Part shown: piece by piece, positions 1-8,575 of the stretch
Position numbering within the stretch: position 1 is the stretch's first letter
Layout of the letters: every line of letters begins with the position of its first letter
Source of the DNA: Hahella sp. HNIBRBA332
Lineage (GTDB): Bacteria > Pseudomonadota > Gammaproteobacteria > Pseudomonadales > Oleiphilaceae
Assembly: GCF_030719035.1 (NCBI RefSeq)
Contig: NZ_CP132203.1
Location: 6,280,501 to 6,344,500, forward strand
Direction of reading: 5' to 3'
DNA: 64,000 bases
Notes under the pieces: model-generated
Database searches by the model: none
Told to the model about the DNA's origin: nothing
What the model saw: only the letters and a program-made list of their open reading frames with translations
Made by a program: the position numbers and the translations under genes

Positions 1-1305
1 CCGGCGGTGATTCCATTCCCTGCGCCGGAACTGAGCGCGCTGAACACCCTGCGGGTGGGCGACAAGGTGAACGAACTCACTGGCGTCATCAGCTACAGCT
101 TCTCCGTATACCGCATGTATCCCACCGTTACGCCAGCGTTTGTGGCGGAAAATCCCCGCACCGACGCCCCTGTGACCACCGGCGCCGGCAACCTGACAGT
201 GGCCAGCTTCAACGTGCTCAACTTCTTCAATGGCGATGGCCAGGGCGGTGGCTTTCCGACCCCTCGCGGCGCTTCCACAGCGGAAGAGCTGGAGCGTCAG
301 GCGGCGAAAACCGTGGCGGCCTTGTTAGCCATGGACGCAGATGTTGTGGGTCTGATGGAGATTGAAAACGACGGCTATGGCGAAGATTCCGCGATTCAGG
401 ATCTGGTCAACCGACTAAATGCGGCGGGCGGCAATTATGCGGTCGTCAATCCGGGGCTGTCGTCCCTGGGCGGCGATGCAATCGCGGTGGGCATGATCTA
501 TAAAGCGGACAAAGTGACGCCCGCCGGCGCCGCCAAGACCTTGAGCAGCTATCCGTTCGATGACTTCAATCGTCAGCCACTGGCGCAGACGTTCTCCCTG
601 AACGACAACGACGGCAAGCTCACCGTGGCGGTCAACCACTTCAAATCCAAAGGCTGCACCAACGCGGAAGGCGATAACCAGGATCAAGGCGACGGCCAGG
701 GCTGCTACAACGCGAAGCGTAGCGAAGCCGCGGTGGCGCTGGCGGACTGGCTGGCGAGCGATCCTACCGGCGCGGAAGACGCGGACGTGCTGATCATCGG
801 CGACTTAAACGCCTACGCCAAGGAAGACCCGATTATGGCGCTGCAGGCGCAGGGGTATCATAACCTGCCGGCGGAGTTGATCGGCGACGCAGCTTACTCC
901 TACGTTTTCTCCGGTGAAACCGGCTATCTGGACCACGCTTTGGCCAGCGCGTCGCTTGCTCCGCAGGTGGTCGGCGTTTCCGAGTGGCACATCAACGGCG
1001 ATGAGCCGCGGGTGCTGGACTACAACGTGGAATTCAAAACCGACGCTCAGGTGTTGAACCTGTACAGCCCGGATGCGTATCGCTCCTCAGACCATGACCC
1101 GGTCATCGTGGAAATCAGTCTCGATGGCGTCAAAGAGGAAGTGAAAGGCGACTTCGACGGCGATGGCGACGTAGACGGTCGCGACCTGTTGATGCTGCTG
1201 AAGCAACTGTTCCGTCCGGTCAATGACGACAACCGTCAGTATGACCTGAATGAAGACGGCCGCATCAGCTTCCTGGACGTGTTCGCCTTCCTGCGCCTGC
1301 TGTAG
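1..1305 (+). CDS. Extracellular ExeM/NucH-type endonuclease with dockerin-like tail, 5' truncated by window edge
   Basis: The frame is open from base 1, so the start lies outside the window. The visible 434 residues carry the endonuclease/exonuclease/phosphatase fold motifs in order: ASFNVLNFF near base 205, GLMEIEND near 350, VNHFKSK near 630, IIGDLNAY near 795 and SSDHDP near 1085. These supply the metal-binding Glu/Asp and the catalytic His pair of the secreted DNase ExeM/NucH group. The last 50 residues (about 1147-1302) hold two EF-hand-like calcium loops, DFDGDGDVDGRD and DLNEDGRISFLD, each followed by a hydrophobic helix. This is the layout of a type I dockerin. Likely role: a secreted, calcium-dependent nuclease that scavenges phosphate or nucleotides. 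The family call is confident; the cohesin partner of the tail is unknown. Confidence 0.85.
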   Translation, partial: PAVIPFPAPELSALNTLRVGDKVNELTGVISYSFSVYRMYPTVTPAFVAENPRTDAPVTTGAGNLTVASFNVLNFFNGDGQGGGFPTPRGASTAEELERQAAKTVAALLAMDADVVGLMEIENDGYGEDSAIQDLVNRLNAAGGNYAVVNPGLSSLGGDAIAVGMIYKADKVTPAGAAKTLSSYPFDDFNRQPLAQTFSLNDNDGKLTVAVNHFKSKGCTNAEGDNQDQGDGQGCYNAKRSEAAVALADWLASDPTGAEDADVLIIGDLNAYAKEDPIMALQAQGYHNLPAELIGDAAYSYVFSGETGYLDHALASASLAPQVVGVSEWHINGDEPRVLDYNVEFKTDAQVLNLYSPDAYRSSDHDPVIVEISLDGVKEEVKGDFDGDGDVDGRDLLMLLKQLFRPVNDDNRQYDLNEDGRISFLDVFAFLRLL

Positions 1306-1362
1306 TCGGCGTGCGCCAGGATTGTTAGGCTAAGCGTCGGCGCGATGCGCTGAAACGGATTT

Positions 1363-1400
1363 CCTCCTCCTCGACTTCTGCGGAAGCGGGGAGGAGGAGG
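1363..1400 (+). terminator. Purine/pyrimidine hairpin after the nuclease gene
   Basis: CCTCCTCCTC (1363-1372) pairs perfectly with GAGGAGGAGG (1391-1400). A smaller CTTC/GAAG stem lies inside the loop. It sits 58 bases after the nuclease stop and just ahead of the next gene. No U-run follows, so it is either a weak terminator or an mRNA-stabilising hairpin. Confidence 0.35.
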
Positions 1401-1435
1401 CTCTACCTGCCTGAACAATCTTTACGAGGGCGCTT

Positions 1436-1816
1436 ATGTCCGTCGGCTACGAACATATCAACCAGACCAAGAAAGAACGCATCACGTTCGCCCATCTTCC
1501 CGTCAGTACGCAAAATGAGATTGTCGGCCATCCTGTCTCTGCGACTATGGTGTGCTGGTATCTGATGAATAACATCGGCGACGACATTCAGTTTGTTTCC
1601 GACACCTATGACGACTGGCCGTTTCGCTCCGGTCAGCGTAAAGATTATCTCGCCTACCCCGATCGCACCGACGCTATCATCGCAACACTTGTTCAGGAAG
1701 GCGTTTTGCAGGAGGATGGCGTTCTTTATTTGGATAAAGACGAAATGTGGACGAAGACGAACCTCATTCCGTATACATCCGGGCGTTGCGCAACGTCTGG
1801 CTGGATAACTGAATAG
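1436..1816 (+). CDS. Small protein of unknown function, possible late frameshift
   Basis: This 126-residue protein belongs to no family I recognise. The start is supported by GAGGG six bases upstream of ATG. The middle of the protein contains acidic and aromatic stretches such as SDTYDDWPF and LAYPDRTDAI. The ending TSGRCATSGWITE looks unlike the rest. In the frame used from about base 1744, the same DNA encodes NVDEDEPHSVYIRALRNVWLDN-stop (in pieces: NVDEDEPHS, then VYIRALRNVWLDN), which looks much more like a natural helical C-terminus. Loss of one A in the GAAATG run at 1742-1747 would explain this. Function unknown; cytoplasmic by appearance. Confidence 0.6.
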   Translation: MSVGYEHINQTKKERITFAHLPVSTQNEIVGHPVSATMVCWYLMNNIGDDIQFVSDTYDDWPFRSGQRKDYLAYPDRTDAIIATLVQEGVLQEDGVLYLDKDEMWTKTNLIPYTSGRCATSGWITE

Positions 1817-1848
1817 AGATTGATCGCAACAAAACCCAAGGAGCCACC

Positions 1849-2196
1849 ATGATCTACAAAGGCAGCTGTCATTGTGGCAATATCGCGTTTGAAGTCGAAG
1901 GCGAACTGACGGAAGTTTTGGCGTGTAATTGTTCCATTTGTTCCCGTAAAGGGTCGCTGCTGTGGTTCGTGCCGCGGTCGCAGTTGACGCTGACGTCCGG
2001 GGAAAACGCCATGAGCACCTATACCTTCAACACACACGTTATCCAGCATCGATTTTGCCCTACCTGCGGCATTCATCCTTTCGGGGAGGGAAGCGATCCC
2101 TCCGGCGTCAAGATGGCGGCGATCAACACCCGCTGTCTGGAAGGGGTGGATCTGGACGCGTTGAAAGTGAATCACTACGACGGGCGCTCGAAATAA
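1849..2196 (+). CDS. GFA / CENP-V family zinc-binding protein
   Basis: This 115-residue protein has the typical length of the glutathione-dependent formaldehyde-activating (GFA) family. It starts GSCHCGNIAFEVEG, continues with the zinc ligands CNCSICS near residues 27-33 and ends its metal site with FCPTCG near residues 64-69. These Cys pairs bind two zinc ions in the beta-tent fold. A strong AAGGAG precedes the ATG. The best-known member was linked to S-hydroxymethylglutathione formation, but most small members have no proven substrate, so only the fold is claimed. It is a standalone gene following the 1436 gene by 32 bases. Confidence 0.85.
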   Translation: MIYKGSCHCGNIAFEVEGELTEVLACNCSICSRKGSLLWFVPRSQLTLTSGENAMSTYTFNTHVIQHRFCPTCGIHPFGEGSDPSGVKMAAINTRCLEGVDLDALKVNHYDGRSK

Positions 2197-2232
2197 CTCA
2201 CGCGCCTGTCCTTGCTAATCTTGAGAAAACTT

Positions 2233-2790
2233 ATGCTGGAAGAAATTAAAGAAGCCAAAGAAAACGGAACCCTGGTCTCCATCGAGCGGGATGAAGTGGA
2301 CGAGAACTGTCTGCAGGCGTTTGTGCTGGATTACTCCGACGAGCTGGTGCTGTTGCAGTACGTGTATGACTTCAACCTCGACGGTTTGATGGTGATTCGC
2401 ATGGGCGACATTACTGATGTCTACATGGGCGCTATCAATATCCTACAGACGCAAATGCTGAAGGAAGAGGGGCTCTACGGGAAGGTTGAGTTCGACATCC
2501 AGTGCGACCTGAGCAACTGGCGCTCTACGCTGTCCACCCTGGGGCAGCGCTACGACTACTTGATTCTGGAAGACGAAAACCCTGAAGACCCCATGTTCCT
2601 GATGGGCAAACTGACGGAAGTGAGCGACGACAGCGTGTTCGTCAACGGCTTTGACGGTGAGGGGTTGTGGGACGACGAAGCGACGGAACTGGGCTATGAC
2701 GAAATCACCGCCATGAAAGTCAACAACAACTACATAAATTTCTACAAACGGTATTTCGAAAGAAATCCGTCCGCTGTCGACTACGAATAA
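2233..2790 (+). CDS. Acidic cytoplasmic protein of unknown function
   Basis: A 185-residue acidic protein with no signal peptide or membrane segment. I start it at ATG 2233 (MLEEIKEAKENG); a TTG seven codons upstream at 2212 is possible, and neither has a convincing ribosome site. The N-terminal half reads as alternating short beta strands (GTLVSIERDEVDE, FVLDYSDELVLLQYV, GLMVIRMGDITDV). This pattern recurs in the second half (DYLILEDEN, MFLMGKLTEVSDDSVFV), suggesting two related small beta domains, perhaps Sm-like. That is inference from pattern only. It lies 36 bases after the GFA gene in the same direction. Confidence 0.6.
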   Translation: MLEEIKEAKENGTLVSIERDEVDENCLQAFVLDYSDELVLLQYVYDFNLDGLMVIRMGDITDVYMGAINILQTQMLKEEGLYGKVEFDIQCDLSNWRSTLSTLGQRYDYLILEDENPEDPMFLMGKLTEVSDDSVFVNGFDGEGLWDDEATELGYDEITAMKVNNNYINFYKRYFERNPSAVDYE

Positions 2791-2895
2791 ACGCCTTTCC
2801 AGGCCGTTCGCCGCGCATTTCCATCGCTCTGCGCGGCGGGGCCTCCCCACCTTCTCCCCGTTATCACCCGCCTTGCGTAATCTCAAACATGGTCT

Positions 2896-3000
2896 AAAAC
2901 TTTTGTAATGTCAGGTCGCCGACATCCTGGAGGGGGGATGCATCGGATGAAGCGCGACTGACCCCGCAACGGCGCGTTGTCGGGATAAAAAGTGATTGCC
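2896..3000 (+). promoter_or_regulatory. Structured 5' leader of the cytochrome gene, with cobalamin-riboswitch-like words
   Basis: The leader contains GACTGACCCCGCAACGG (2956-2972), very close to the conserved core 'CUG-CCCCGCAACGG' of cobalamin riboswitches. It then has GTCGGGATA (2979-2987) and, after an A-rich gap, TTGCC, reminiscent of the B12-box order AGUC-GGA-CCUGCC. CCCGCAAC (2963-2970) can also pair with GTTG-T-CGGG (2976-2984) around a five-base loop, forming a strong hairpin. The usual GGGAA/GGUG words upstream are poor and the element is short. I treat it as a structured leader with a tentative riboswitch assignment. Confidence 0.3.
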
Positions 3001-3068
3001 ATGGGTGCAAAGGAGCCGTGACGTTGGCGTTGACCGCCGCGTTGCGCTCACATAGCGAGGAGGTTGCT

Positions 3069-6000
3069 ATGCGTAAGGATGTTCTGACCCTCGTCGGCGG
3101 CGTATCCGTCTGTTTGTCGGTGTTGCTCACCAGCTGTCGTACGCCGGAGTCGGGAGCCAACTCCCCGCCAAGGTCGCAATCCGCCAGTCAGTCCGACGGT
3201 CAACCCGCCGATCTCCCGTTACCCACCAGCATGCCTTTGCGGGACTACGAAAAAGTCCTCTACACTTGGCTACTGAAATTCGATTACAAAAAGCTCGGCT
3301 GGAAGCACGACAAGGGCGTGCGCGACACTGGCCCTTTCATCCGCAACGAATATTTCGGCACGCACCCCGCCGCACGCATCTTTTACTCGCCGGAGGTCAT
3401 GCGCTGGCTGGAAGGCGGCCGTCAGGGCGATATTCCCGACGGCGCCATGATCGTCAAGGAGATGTACACCGCGCCCGGCGTGCTCTATCAGGATCTCGCC
3501 AAAGACCCCAAATATCAGGCCGACCCCGACGCTTATGAAGCCATGCTCGGCAAGCTGCTCACCGCCTGGTCGGTGATGGTGCGTGATAAAGCCGGCTCCA
3601 AGGACGGCTGGTTCTGGGCGGGACCCAGCGCGGCGGGAGAAGGGCAGACCATTGAGAAAGCAGTGGACAGCCAGTTGGATAATTACAGCCACGCGCCGTA
3701 CTCCAGTTTCGGCGCGCCCTGCCTGCGCTGCCACGGTTCGGCGGAGAATATGTTCACCTTCAGCGCGCTGCGTAATGTTGAAGGTTTCTTGCCGGAAGAA
3801 TATCCCCTGCGCTTTTTCGTCGACACGTCCTGGCGCAGTCCCGATCATCTGAGCAGTTACCCCCTGTCTTTGTTAAAAGACGATCCCTACGCCCAGTCGG
3901 TGTTCGAAATTCCTGAATTGCAACGCCCCTGGGAAGACTCTGAAGTACCCGGTCTGCAGGCCTTCCTCAGCCAGCATATGGGGCAGGCGGAGCTCTCCGC
4001 GCTGCCGATGAAGAACGAAGCCCTGCCTAATCCGAACAGCGCGTTCCTGAAGCAATTTCCGGAGTTAGCGCGCAGCGTCTATCTAAAGGTGAAACCTTTC
4101 CCGTCGCAGTGGGCCGACCATGTGGTTCCCGGTCCCGATGGCGCGGAAGCGTTCATCACCTCCAGTAACTGTCTGGGCTGTCATGGCGGTCTGGGCGGCT
4201 TGCCGTATGGCGTCACCATGTTCCTGCAGACCGGTCCTAATTACGGCGACGGCTTTAATGTCTCCGAGTACGGGGAGTGGCGTTGGTCGCCCATGGGGCT
4301 GGCCGGGCGCGACCCCATCTTCCACGCACAGCTGGAAAGTGAAATGGCTTATGTGGCGGCGGATGGGCTGATGACCCCGACGCCGTTGAAAGGCAGCGTC
4401 GCTGATACGCAAACCGCTATCACCAACACTTGCCTGAGTTGTCACGGCGCGATGGGACAGCGTCAGTTGGAAATCGACGCCGCGGTCGATCCGTCCCTCG
4501 ATCCCAACTTCAAGGTGGATTACTTCTATCTCACTCAGGTGCTCTCCGCCGCTGAGCCGAAACCCGCGGACTACGCCTATCACAAGTATGGCGAGCTGGC
4601 GCGGGAGGGCATTAGCTGCGTGGTGTGTCATCACATCAACGAGCCTTCCGCCGAGCAGGTCGCGAGCTGGAATCCAAGCAATCCCGGCTGGCTGACGCCG
4701 TTGACGCCGAAAGAGCTGGCGTTTGGCCTGTTCCACAATTCCACCGGGCGCTTCGAGCGCGGACCGGATGATGAGTACTACGGTCCCTTCAAGGATGTGT
4801 CCACCCGCCCCATGGAAGACGTGCTGGGCGTGAAGCCGGTGCATAACGGCTTCATGAAAGACTCGCAGATGTGCGGAACTTGCCACACCATCAACCTGCC
4901 CAATATCGGCATGACCCAGAATCCCTACCCGGTGCTGGACGCCGCTGAAACCAATCCGGCATTCAAGGATTACGCTCACACCATTGAACAGGCCACTTTC
5001 CTGGAATGGCAGAACAGCGCCTTCGCCCAGGGTGAAAACGACCCCAACTCCGACTTCAAAAGCTGCCAGGGCTGCCATATGCCCGGCGGTTTCGAAACTC
5101 TGGACGGCAGTATCGACATCGATCAGCTCGTCACCCAGATCGCCACGATTCAGGACGCTAACTATCCGGCGGCGGAGCACACGCTGCCGCTGGAAGACAT
5201 CGATATTCCCCTGCGTCCGGACTACAACCGTCATGAACATGTGGGCCTGAACGTATTCCTGCTGGAGATGTTCGATCAGTTCCCGGACATTCTCGGCGTG
5301 GATAAAACCGACTACATGACCGGCGCGGACAACGGCGTGGATCTGGCTATCGATAACATGATTTTGCAGGCGCAGAAGGAGACCGTGGATATCGACGTGA
5401 AAGTAGAGGGCGTCAGCAACGGCGTGCTCACCGCCAACGTCACCCTCACCAATAAAACCGGCCACCGCTTCCCCAGCGGCGTGGCCTTCCGCCGGGCCTT
5501 CCTGGAGTTTCTGGTGATGGACGGCGACAAAGTGGTGTGGGGCTCCGGCCGCACCAACTCCGTTGGCGTGATCGTGGACGGCAAAGGCATCCCCCTGAAA
5601 ACCGAGTTCCTGCCCAGCCCGGACGCCTACCAGCCGCATTATCAGCTGATCACCCGTGAGAATCAGGTGCAGATCTACGAAGAGCTGAACCAGAACGCGC
5701 AACACGAATTCACCACCAGCTTCGTCCACCGCGTCTACAGCCCCAAAGACAACCGCCTGCTACCCAAAGGCTGGCGCGTCTCCACTGTATTCAAACCCGA
5801 AGGGCAGGTGATGGAGCAATTCATGGCCTCCACCGACCCCCACGGCGTCGGCGACGACCCGGACTACCAGGACCAGGGCCCCGGCTTCAAAGGCCAGGAC
5901 GCGCTCACCTACAAAGTCACCCTGCCATCCGGCGTCAACACCGGCGCCCTCAGCGTAAAAGCCACCCTCTACTACCAATCCATCCCCCCCTACTGGCTAA

Positions 6001-6137
6001 AACAACGCTTCACCACCGCCCCCAACGGCGCGGCCACACAGCGTCTGTACTACATGGTCAGCAGACTGAACCTGGAAGGAACCCAAATGGAGAACTGGAA
6101 GTTGGTGTTGAAGAGTATGAAGGTTAGTGGGTTTTGA
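3069..6137 (+). CDS. Six-heme c-type cytochrome lipoprotein
   Basis: The start is ATG 3069, preceded by AGGAGG five bases upstream; the frame is open further up (ATG 3018), but only 3069 gives a clean lipoprotein signal, MRKDVLTLVGG...LLTSC, with the lipidated Cys at residue 23. The 1022-residue protein has six CXXCH heme sites with first Cys near residues 218 (CLRCH), 368 (CLGCH), 455 (CLSCH), 517 (CVVCH, followed by a second His), 602 (CGTCH) and 666 (CQGCH). The last third lacks hemes and looks like a beta-sandwich domain. Likely an envelope electron carrier or reductase anchored by lipid; the electron acceptor is not evident. A structured leader precedes it and the ATPase gene follows by 12 bases. 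Confidence 0.85.
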   Translation: MRKDVLTLVGGVSVCLSVLLTSCRTPESGANSPPRSQSASQSDGQPADLPLPTSMPLRDYEKVLYTWLLKFDYKKLGWKHDKGVRDTGPFIRNEYFGTHPAARIFYSPEVMRWLEGGRQGDIPDGAMIVKEMYTAPGVLYQDLAKDPKYQADPDAYEAMLGKLLTAWSVMVRDKAGSKDGWFWAGPSAAGEGQTIEKAVDSQLDNYSHAPYSSFGAPCLRCHGSAENMFTFSALRNVEGFLPEEYPLRFFVDTSWRSPDHLSSYPLSLLKDDPYAQSVFEIPELQRPWEDSEVPGLQAFLSQHMGQAELSALPMKNEALPNPNSAFLKQFPELARSVYLKVKPFPSQWADHVVPGPDGAEAFITSSNCLGCHGGLGGLPYGVTMFLQTGPNYGDGFNVSEYGEWRWSPMGLAGRDPIFHAQLESEMAYVAADGLMTPTPLKGSVADTQTAITNTCLSCHGAMGQRQLEIDAAVDPSLDPNFKVDYFYLTQVLSAAEPKPADYAYHKYGELAREGISCVVCHHINEPSAEQVASWNPSNPGWLTPLTPKELAFGLFHNSTGRFERGPDDEYYGPFKDVSTRPMEDVLGVKPVHNGFMKDSQMCGTCHTINLPNIGMTQNPYPVLDAAETNPAFKDYAHTIEQATFLEWQNSAFAQGENDPNSDFKSCQGCHMPGGFETLDGSIDIDQLVTQIATIQDANYPAAEHTLPLEDIDIPLRPDYNRHEHVGLNVFLLEMFDQFPDILGVDKTDYMTGADNGVDLAIDNMILQAQKETVDIDVKVEGVSNGVLTANVTLTNKTGHRFPSGVAFRRAFLEFLVMDGDKVVWGSGRTNSVGVIVDGKGIPLKTEFLPSPDAYQPHYQLITRENQVQIYEELNQNAQHEFTTSFVHRVYSPKDNRLLPKGWRVSTVFKPEGQVMEQFMASTDPHGVGDDPDYQDQGPGFKGQDALTYKVTLPSGVNTGALSVKATLYYQSIPPYWLKQRFTTAPNGAATQRLYYMVSRLNLEGTQMENWKLVLKSMKVSGF

Positions 6138-6149
6138 TGAGGAGGATAA

Positions 6150-7268
6150 ATGAAAATTAAATCTATAGAAGTTAATGGACTAAGCAATAAAATAGATGCA
6201 AGGTATAAATTCAATGATGATATTAATATTATTACAGGAGTTAATGGATCTGGAAAAACAACTTTGCTAAAGCTAATTTGGTACTTGATATCTGCAAATG
6301 TGGAGAGGGTTTCCCCAGAAATAAATTACGATTATGTTAGGCTTGAAACAACAGAGTATAGTCTTGAGTTAGAAAATAGAGAAGGAGCGGTGAAGTGGAA
6401 TTTTTCTAATTCTAATGTTGATAAAAAGGGTAAGTTTTATGTGGCTGCAGAAGATATTGGAGAGCTTGGAGCTCAGGAAGTTAATAGTTTAGTTATAAGT
6501 CATGATGCAAACTCCTTATTCTTTCCAACATTCAGAAGGATAGAAGGAGGGTATTCTATGGCAAACACTAGAAGAATTAGAAGGCGAATTGGCAGCGATA
6601 GGTTTGTAACTGAAATAATAGATAGAGATGATATTCAAAGTGAATTGGAAACTGTATCTGAAAGGCTAAGCGTGAGAGGCCATAAGTTCGTCTGCTCAAT
6701 ATCTACGCATGATATAGTTAATCTGCTTACAAAAAGATATGCATTGATATCTGAGGGTTTGAATGAGCACTATAAAAATTTCAGTACATCTATAATAGAT
6801 TCAATACAAAGCGCAAAATCAAAAGGTAAAGAAAGAGTTGAGATTGACTCCTTTGAAATACTTAACTCGATTCAGTCAAAGGCTGATGAAATAAATAGAA
6901 GAAGAGAGGAGCTATTAAAGCCTTTTGATGTGCTTTCAATTCTTACAGCTAAAATATTTAGGCATAAAGGCATTAGAATCAGGACAGTAACTCTGGGGCA
7001 CTCTGTGGATGCAATCGACTCTGGGACTTTGTCTGCTGGAGAAAAACAGATGCTTAGTTTTCTTTGTTACAATGCCTTTTTTTCATCTTCAATAGTATTT
7101 ATTGATGAGCCTGAGCTTAGTTTGCACCCGGATTGGCAAAGACGTTTATTTCCAACTTTGTTGAAGCAACAGCCATCCAATCAATTTATTGTTGCTACTC
7201 ACTCTCCATTTATTTATGCAAAGTATGAGGATAAAGAAATAGTTGTAGATGAAAATAAGGGAGAGTGA
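6150..7268 (+). CDS. ABC/SMC-like ATPase, AriA-like subunit of a PARIS-type defence pair
   Basis: A 372-residue P-loop ATPase of the AAA_15/AAA_21 (OLD/SMC-like) kind. Walker A GVNGSGKT is at residues 30-37, the ABC signature LSAGEKQ at 294-300, Walker B SIVFIDEPELSLHP around 314-326 and the switch His in ATHS at 349-352. A basic, coiled middle region (residues 130-270) replaces a long coiled-coil. AGGAGG lies five bases before ATG. It is followed after four bases by a DUF4435/TOPRIM gene, the pairing seen in PARIS (AriA senses phage anti-restriction proteins and releases the AriB effector). The gene is strikingly AT-rich compared with the cytochrome 12 bases upstream, which suggests horizontal acquisition. 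It appears intact, but its partner is broken. Confidence 0.75.
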   Translation: MKIKSIEVNGLSNKIDARYKFNDDINIITGVNGSGKTTLLKLIWYLISANVERVSPEINYDYVRLETTEYSLELENREGAVKWNFSNSNVDKKGKFYVAAEDIGELGAQEVNSLVISHDANSLFFPTFRRIEGGYSMANTRRIRRRIGSDRFVTEIIDRDDIQSELETVSERLSVRGHKFVCSISTHDIVNLLTKRYALISEGLNEHYKNFSTSIIDSIQSAKSKGKERVEIDSFEILNSIQSKADEINRRREELLKPFDVLSILTAKIFRHKGIRIRTVTLGHSVDAIDSGTLSAGEKQMLSFLCYNAFFSSSIVFIDEPELSLHPDWQRRLFPTLLKQQPSNQFIVATHSPFIYAKYEDKEIVVDENKGE

Positions 7269-7332
7269 TTTAGTGAACAGAATTAGTATGAATATCGATG
7301 AAACTGTTGCCTATTTGAAAAGGACCTGGCTC

Positions 7333-8575
7333 CAGGCAAATCGCACTATGTGGTTGAATAGTAGGCAGTAAATTCATAGAGTACGCCTCTTTTTCTCCCC
7401 TAATAAGGACTGTTATGGGCTCTTCTTTAATTGACGGCGTTAAACACCATTTCTCCAGCCTTTCTGATCCTCGTCGAGAGACGCTCAATATGCGGCATAA
7501 TTTCTATGATGTTCTCACCATCGCGCTCTGCGGGATCATCTGTGGGGCTGACGATTGGGTTACCATCACTCGGTTTGGCGACGCTAAAAAAGAGTGGTTT
7601 GAGTCTTTTCTGGAGCTGCCCAACGGCATTCCCTCCCACGACACCTTCAACAACATCTTTGCGAAGTTAGATCCCGAGGCGCTAGAGACAAGCTTTCTAT
7701 CCTGGGCTTCGACGCTGGCGGAGCAGATTCCAGATGATCAGATCGCAATAGACGGCAAAACGTTACGGCGCTCATACGACCGATCCTCTTCCAAACCCGC
7801 CATTCATATGGTTAGCGCCTGGTCGACAGCGAACGAACTGGTGTTGGGACAGGTGAAAACTCAGGAGAAGTCCAATGAGATCACTGCTATTCCTAAACTG
7901 TTGAAGGCATTGTCATTAAAAGGAAGTCTCGTCACCTTGGACGCGATGGGATGCCAGCGGGAGATCGTGAAGCATATCCGTCACGCGGAAGCAGACTATT
8001 TAGTGGGTGTGAAGGAAAATCAGGCCTCATTACACGATGAGATTCACGACCGGTACGTGGACGCTGAGGCTAAAGGCTTCGGCGAGGATTTTGTCGACTT
8101 TGTATGCGAACCAGGGCGCGTTGAGGATGAGAAGCGGCGCTGCCGCGTTTCAACGAATCTGGAGGGTCTGGAAAAGCAACAAAGTCGCTGGCAAGACCTG
8201 AAGAGTTTCATCGTCGTAGAAACAGAGCGAATGGAGTCAGGACAAAGAACGCTGGAGCGCCGCTTGTATATTTCGAGTCGAGAAGGCGATGCGAGATATT
8301 TCCTGAATGCGACGCGAAAGCACTGGCACATAGAGAACAAACTGCATTGGGTGCTGGATGTAGCGTTTAAAGAGGATGACTCGCGGCATCGCATGGGACA
8401 CAGCGCGGAGAATTTAGCGGTGTTGAGACATATGGCGTTGAATTTACTGAAGAATGAGAAGACGGACAAAGGAGGTATAAAAACTAAGAGGCTACGAGCA
8501 GGCTGGGATCATGGTTACTTAAAAAAAGTGCTATCGGGCCTGGCTACTTTGTAGCCACATAGTGCGATTTGCCTG
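7333..8575 (+). mobile_element. Complete ISAs1-family insertion sequence, 1243 bp
   Basis: The ends are perfect 21-bp inverted repeats, 7333-7353 and 8555-8575, beginning CAGGCAAATCGC, with weaker pairing for another ~15 bases inward. The element is flanked by a 9-bp direct duplication ACCTGGCTC at 7324-7332 and 8576-8584, within the 8-10 bp usual for ISAs1 elements. It carries one transposase gene whose stop codon abuts the right inverted repeat. Perfect ends and an undecayed target duplication suggest recent insertion. The host gene is the DUF4435/TOPRIM effector, and excision would restore its frame exactly. Confidence 0.93.
7415..8554 (+). CDS. ISAs1-family transposase
   Basis: A 379-residue DDE transposase that looks full length. 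The N-terminal associated domain (residues 1-100, DPRRETLNMRHNFYDVL, ALCGIICGADDW) is typical of ISAs1/H-repeat transposases. Catalytic segments are IDGKTLRRS (first Asp), LDAMGCQ (second Asp) and HWHIENKLHWVLDVAFKED (Glu). Ribosome site is weak (AAGGACTGTTATG). It is the only gene of the insertion sequence, ends at the edge of the right inverted repeat, and catalyses cut-and-paste or copy movement of the element. Confidence 0.95.
   Translation: MGSSLIDGVKHHFSSLSDPRRETLNMRHNFYDVLTIALCGIICGADDWVTITRFGDAKKEWFESFLELPNGIPSHDTFNNIFAKLDPEALETSFLSWASTLAEQIPDDQIAIDGKTLRRSYDRSSSKPAIHMVSAWSTANELVLGQVKTQEKSNEITAIPKLLKALSLKGSLVTLDAMGCQREIVKHIRHAEADYLVGVKENQASLHDEIHDRYVDAEAKGFGEDFVDFVCEPGRVEDEKRRCRVSTNLEGLEKQQSRWQDLKSFIVVETERMESGQRTLERRLYISSREGDARYFLNATRKHWHIENKLHWVLDVAFKEDDSRHRMGHSAENLAVLRHMALNLLKNEKTDKGGIKTKRLRAGWDHGYLKKVLSGLATL

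Noticed and set aside
2896..3068. c-di-GMP (GEMM) riboswitch, as often found before cytochromes
   Set aside because: The GEMM words (GGCAAACC, GACGCAAAGCC) are absent; GGTGCAAAGGAGCC is only a loose resemblance.
4083..5729. 548-codon minus-strand frame opposite the cytochrome gene
   Set aside because: It lies fully antisense to a gene with clear heme motifs, has His/Val-rich nonsense composition and no start signal.
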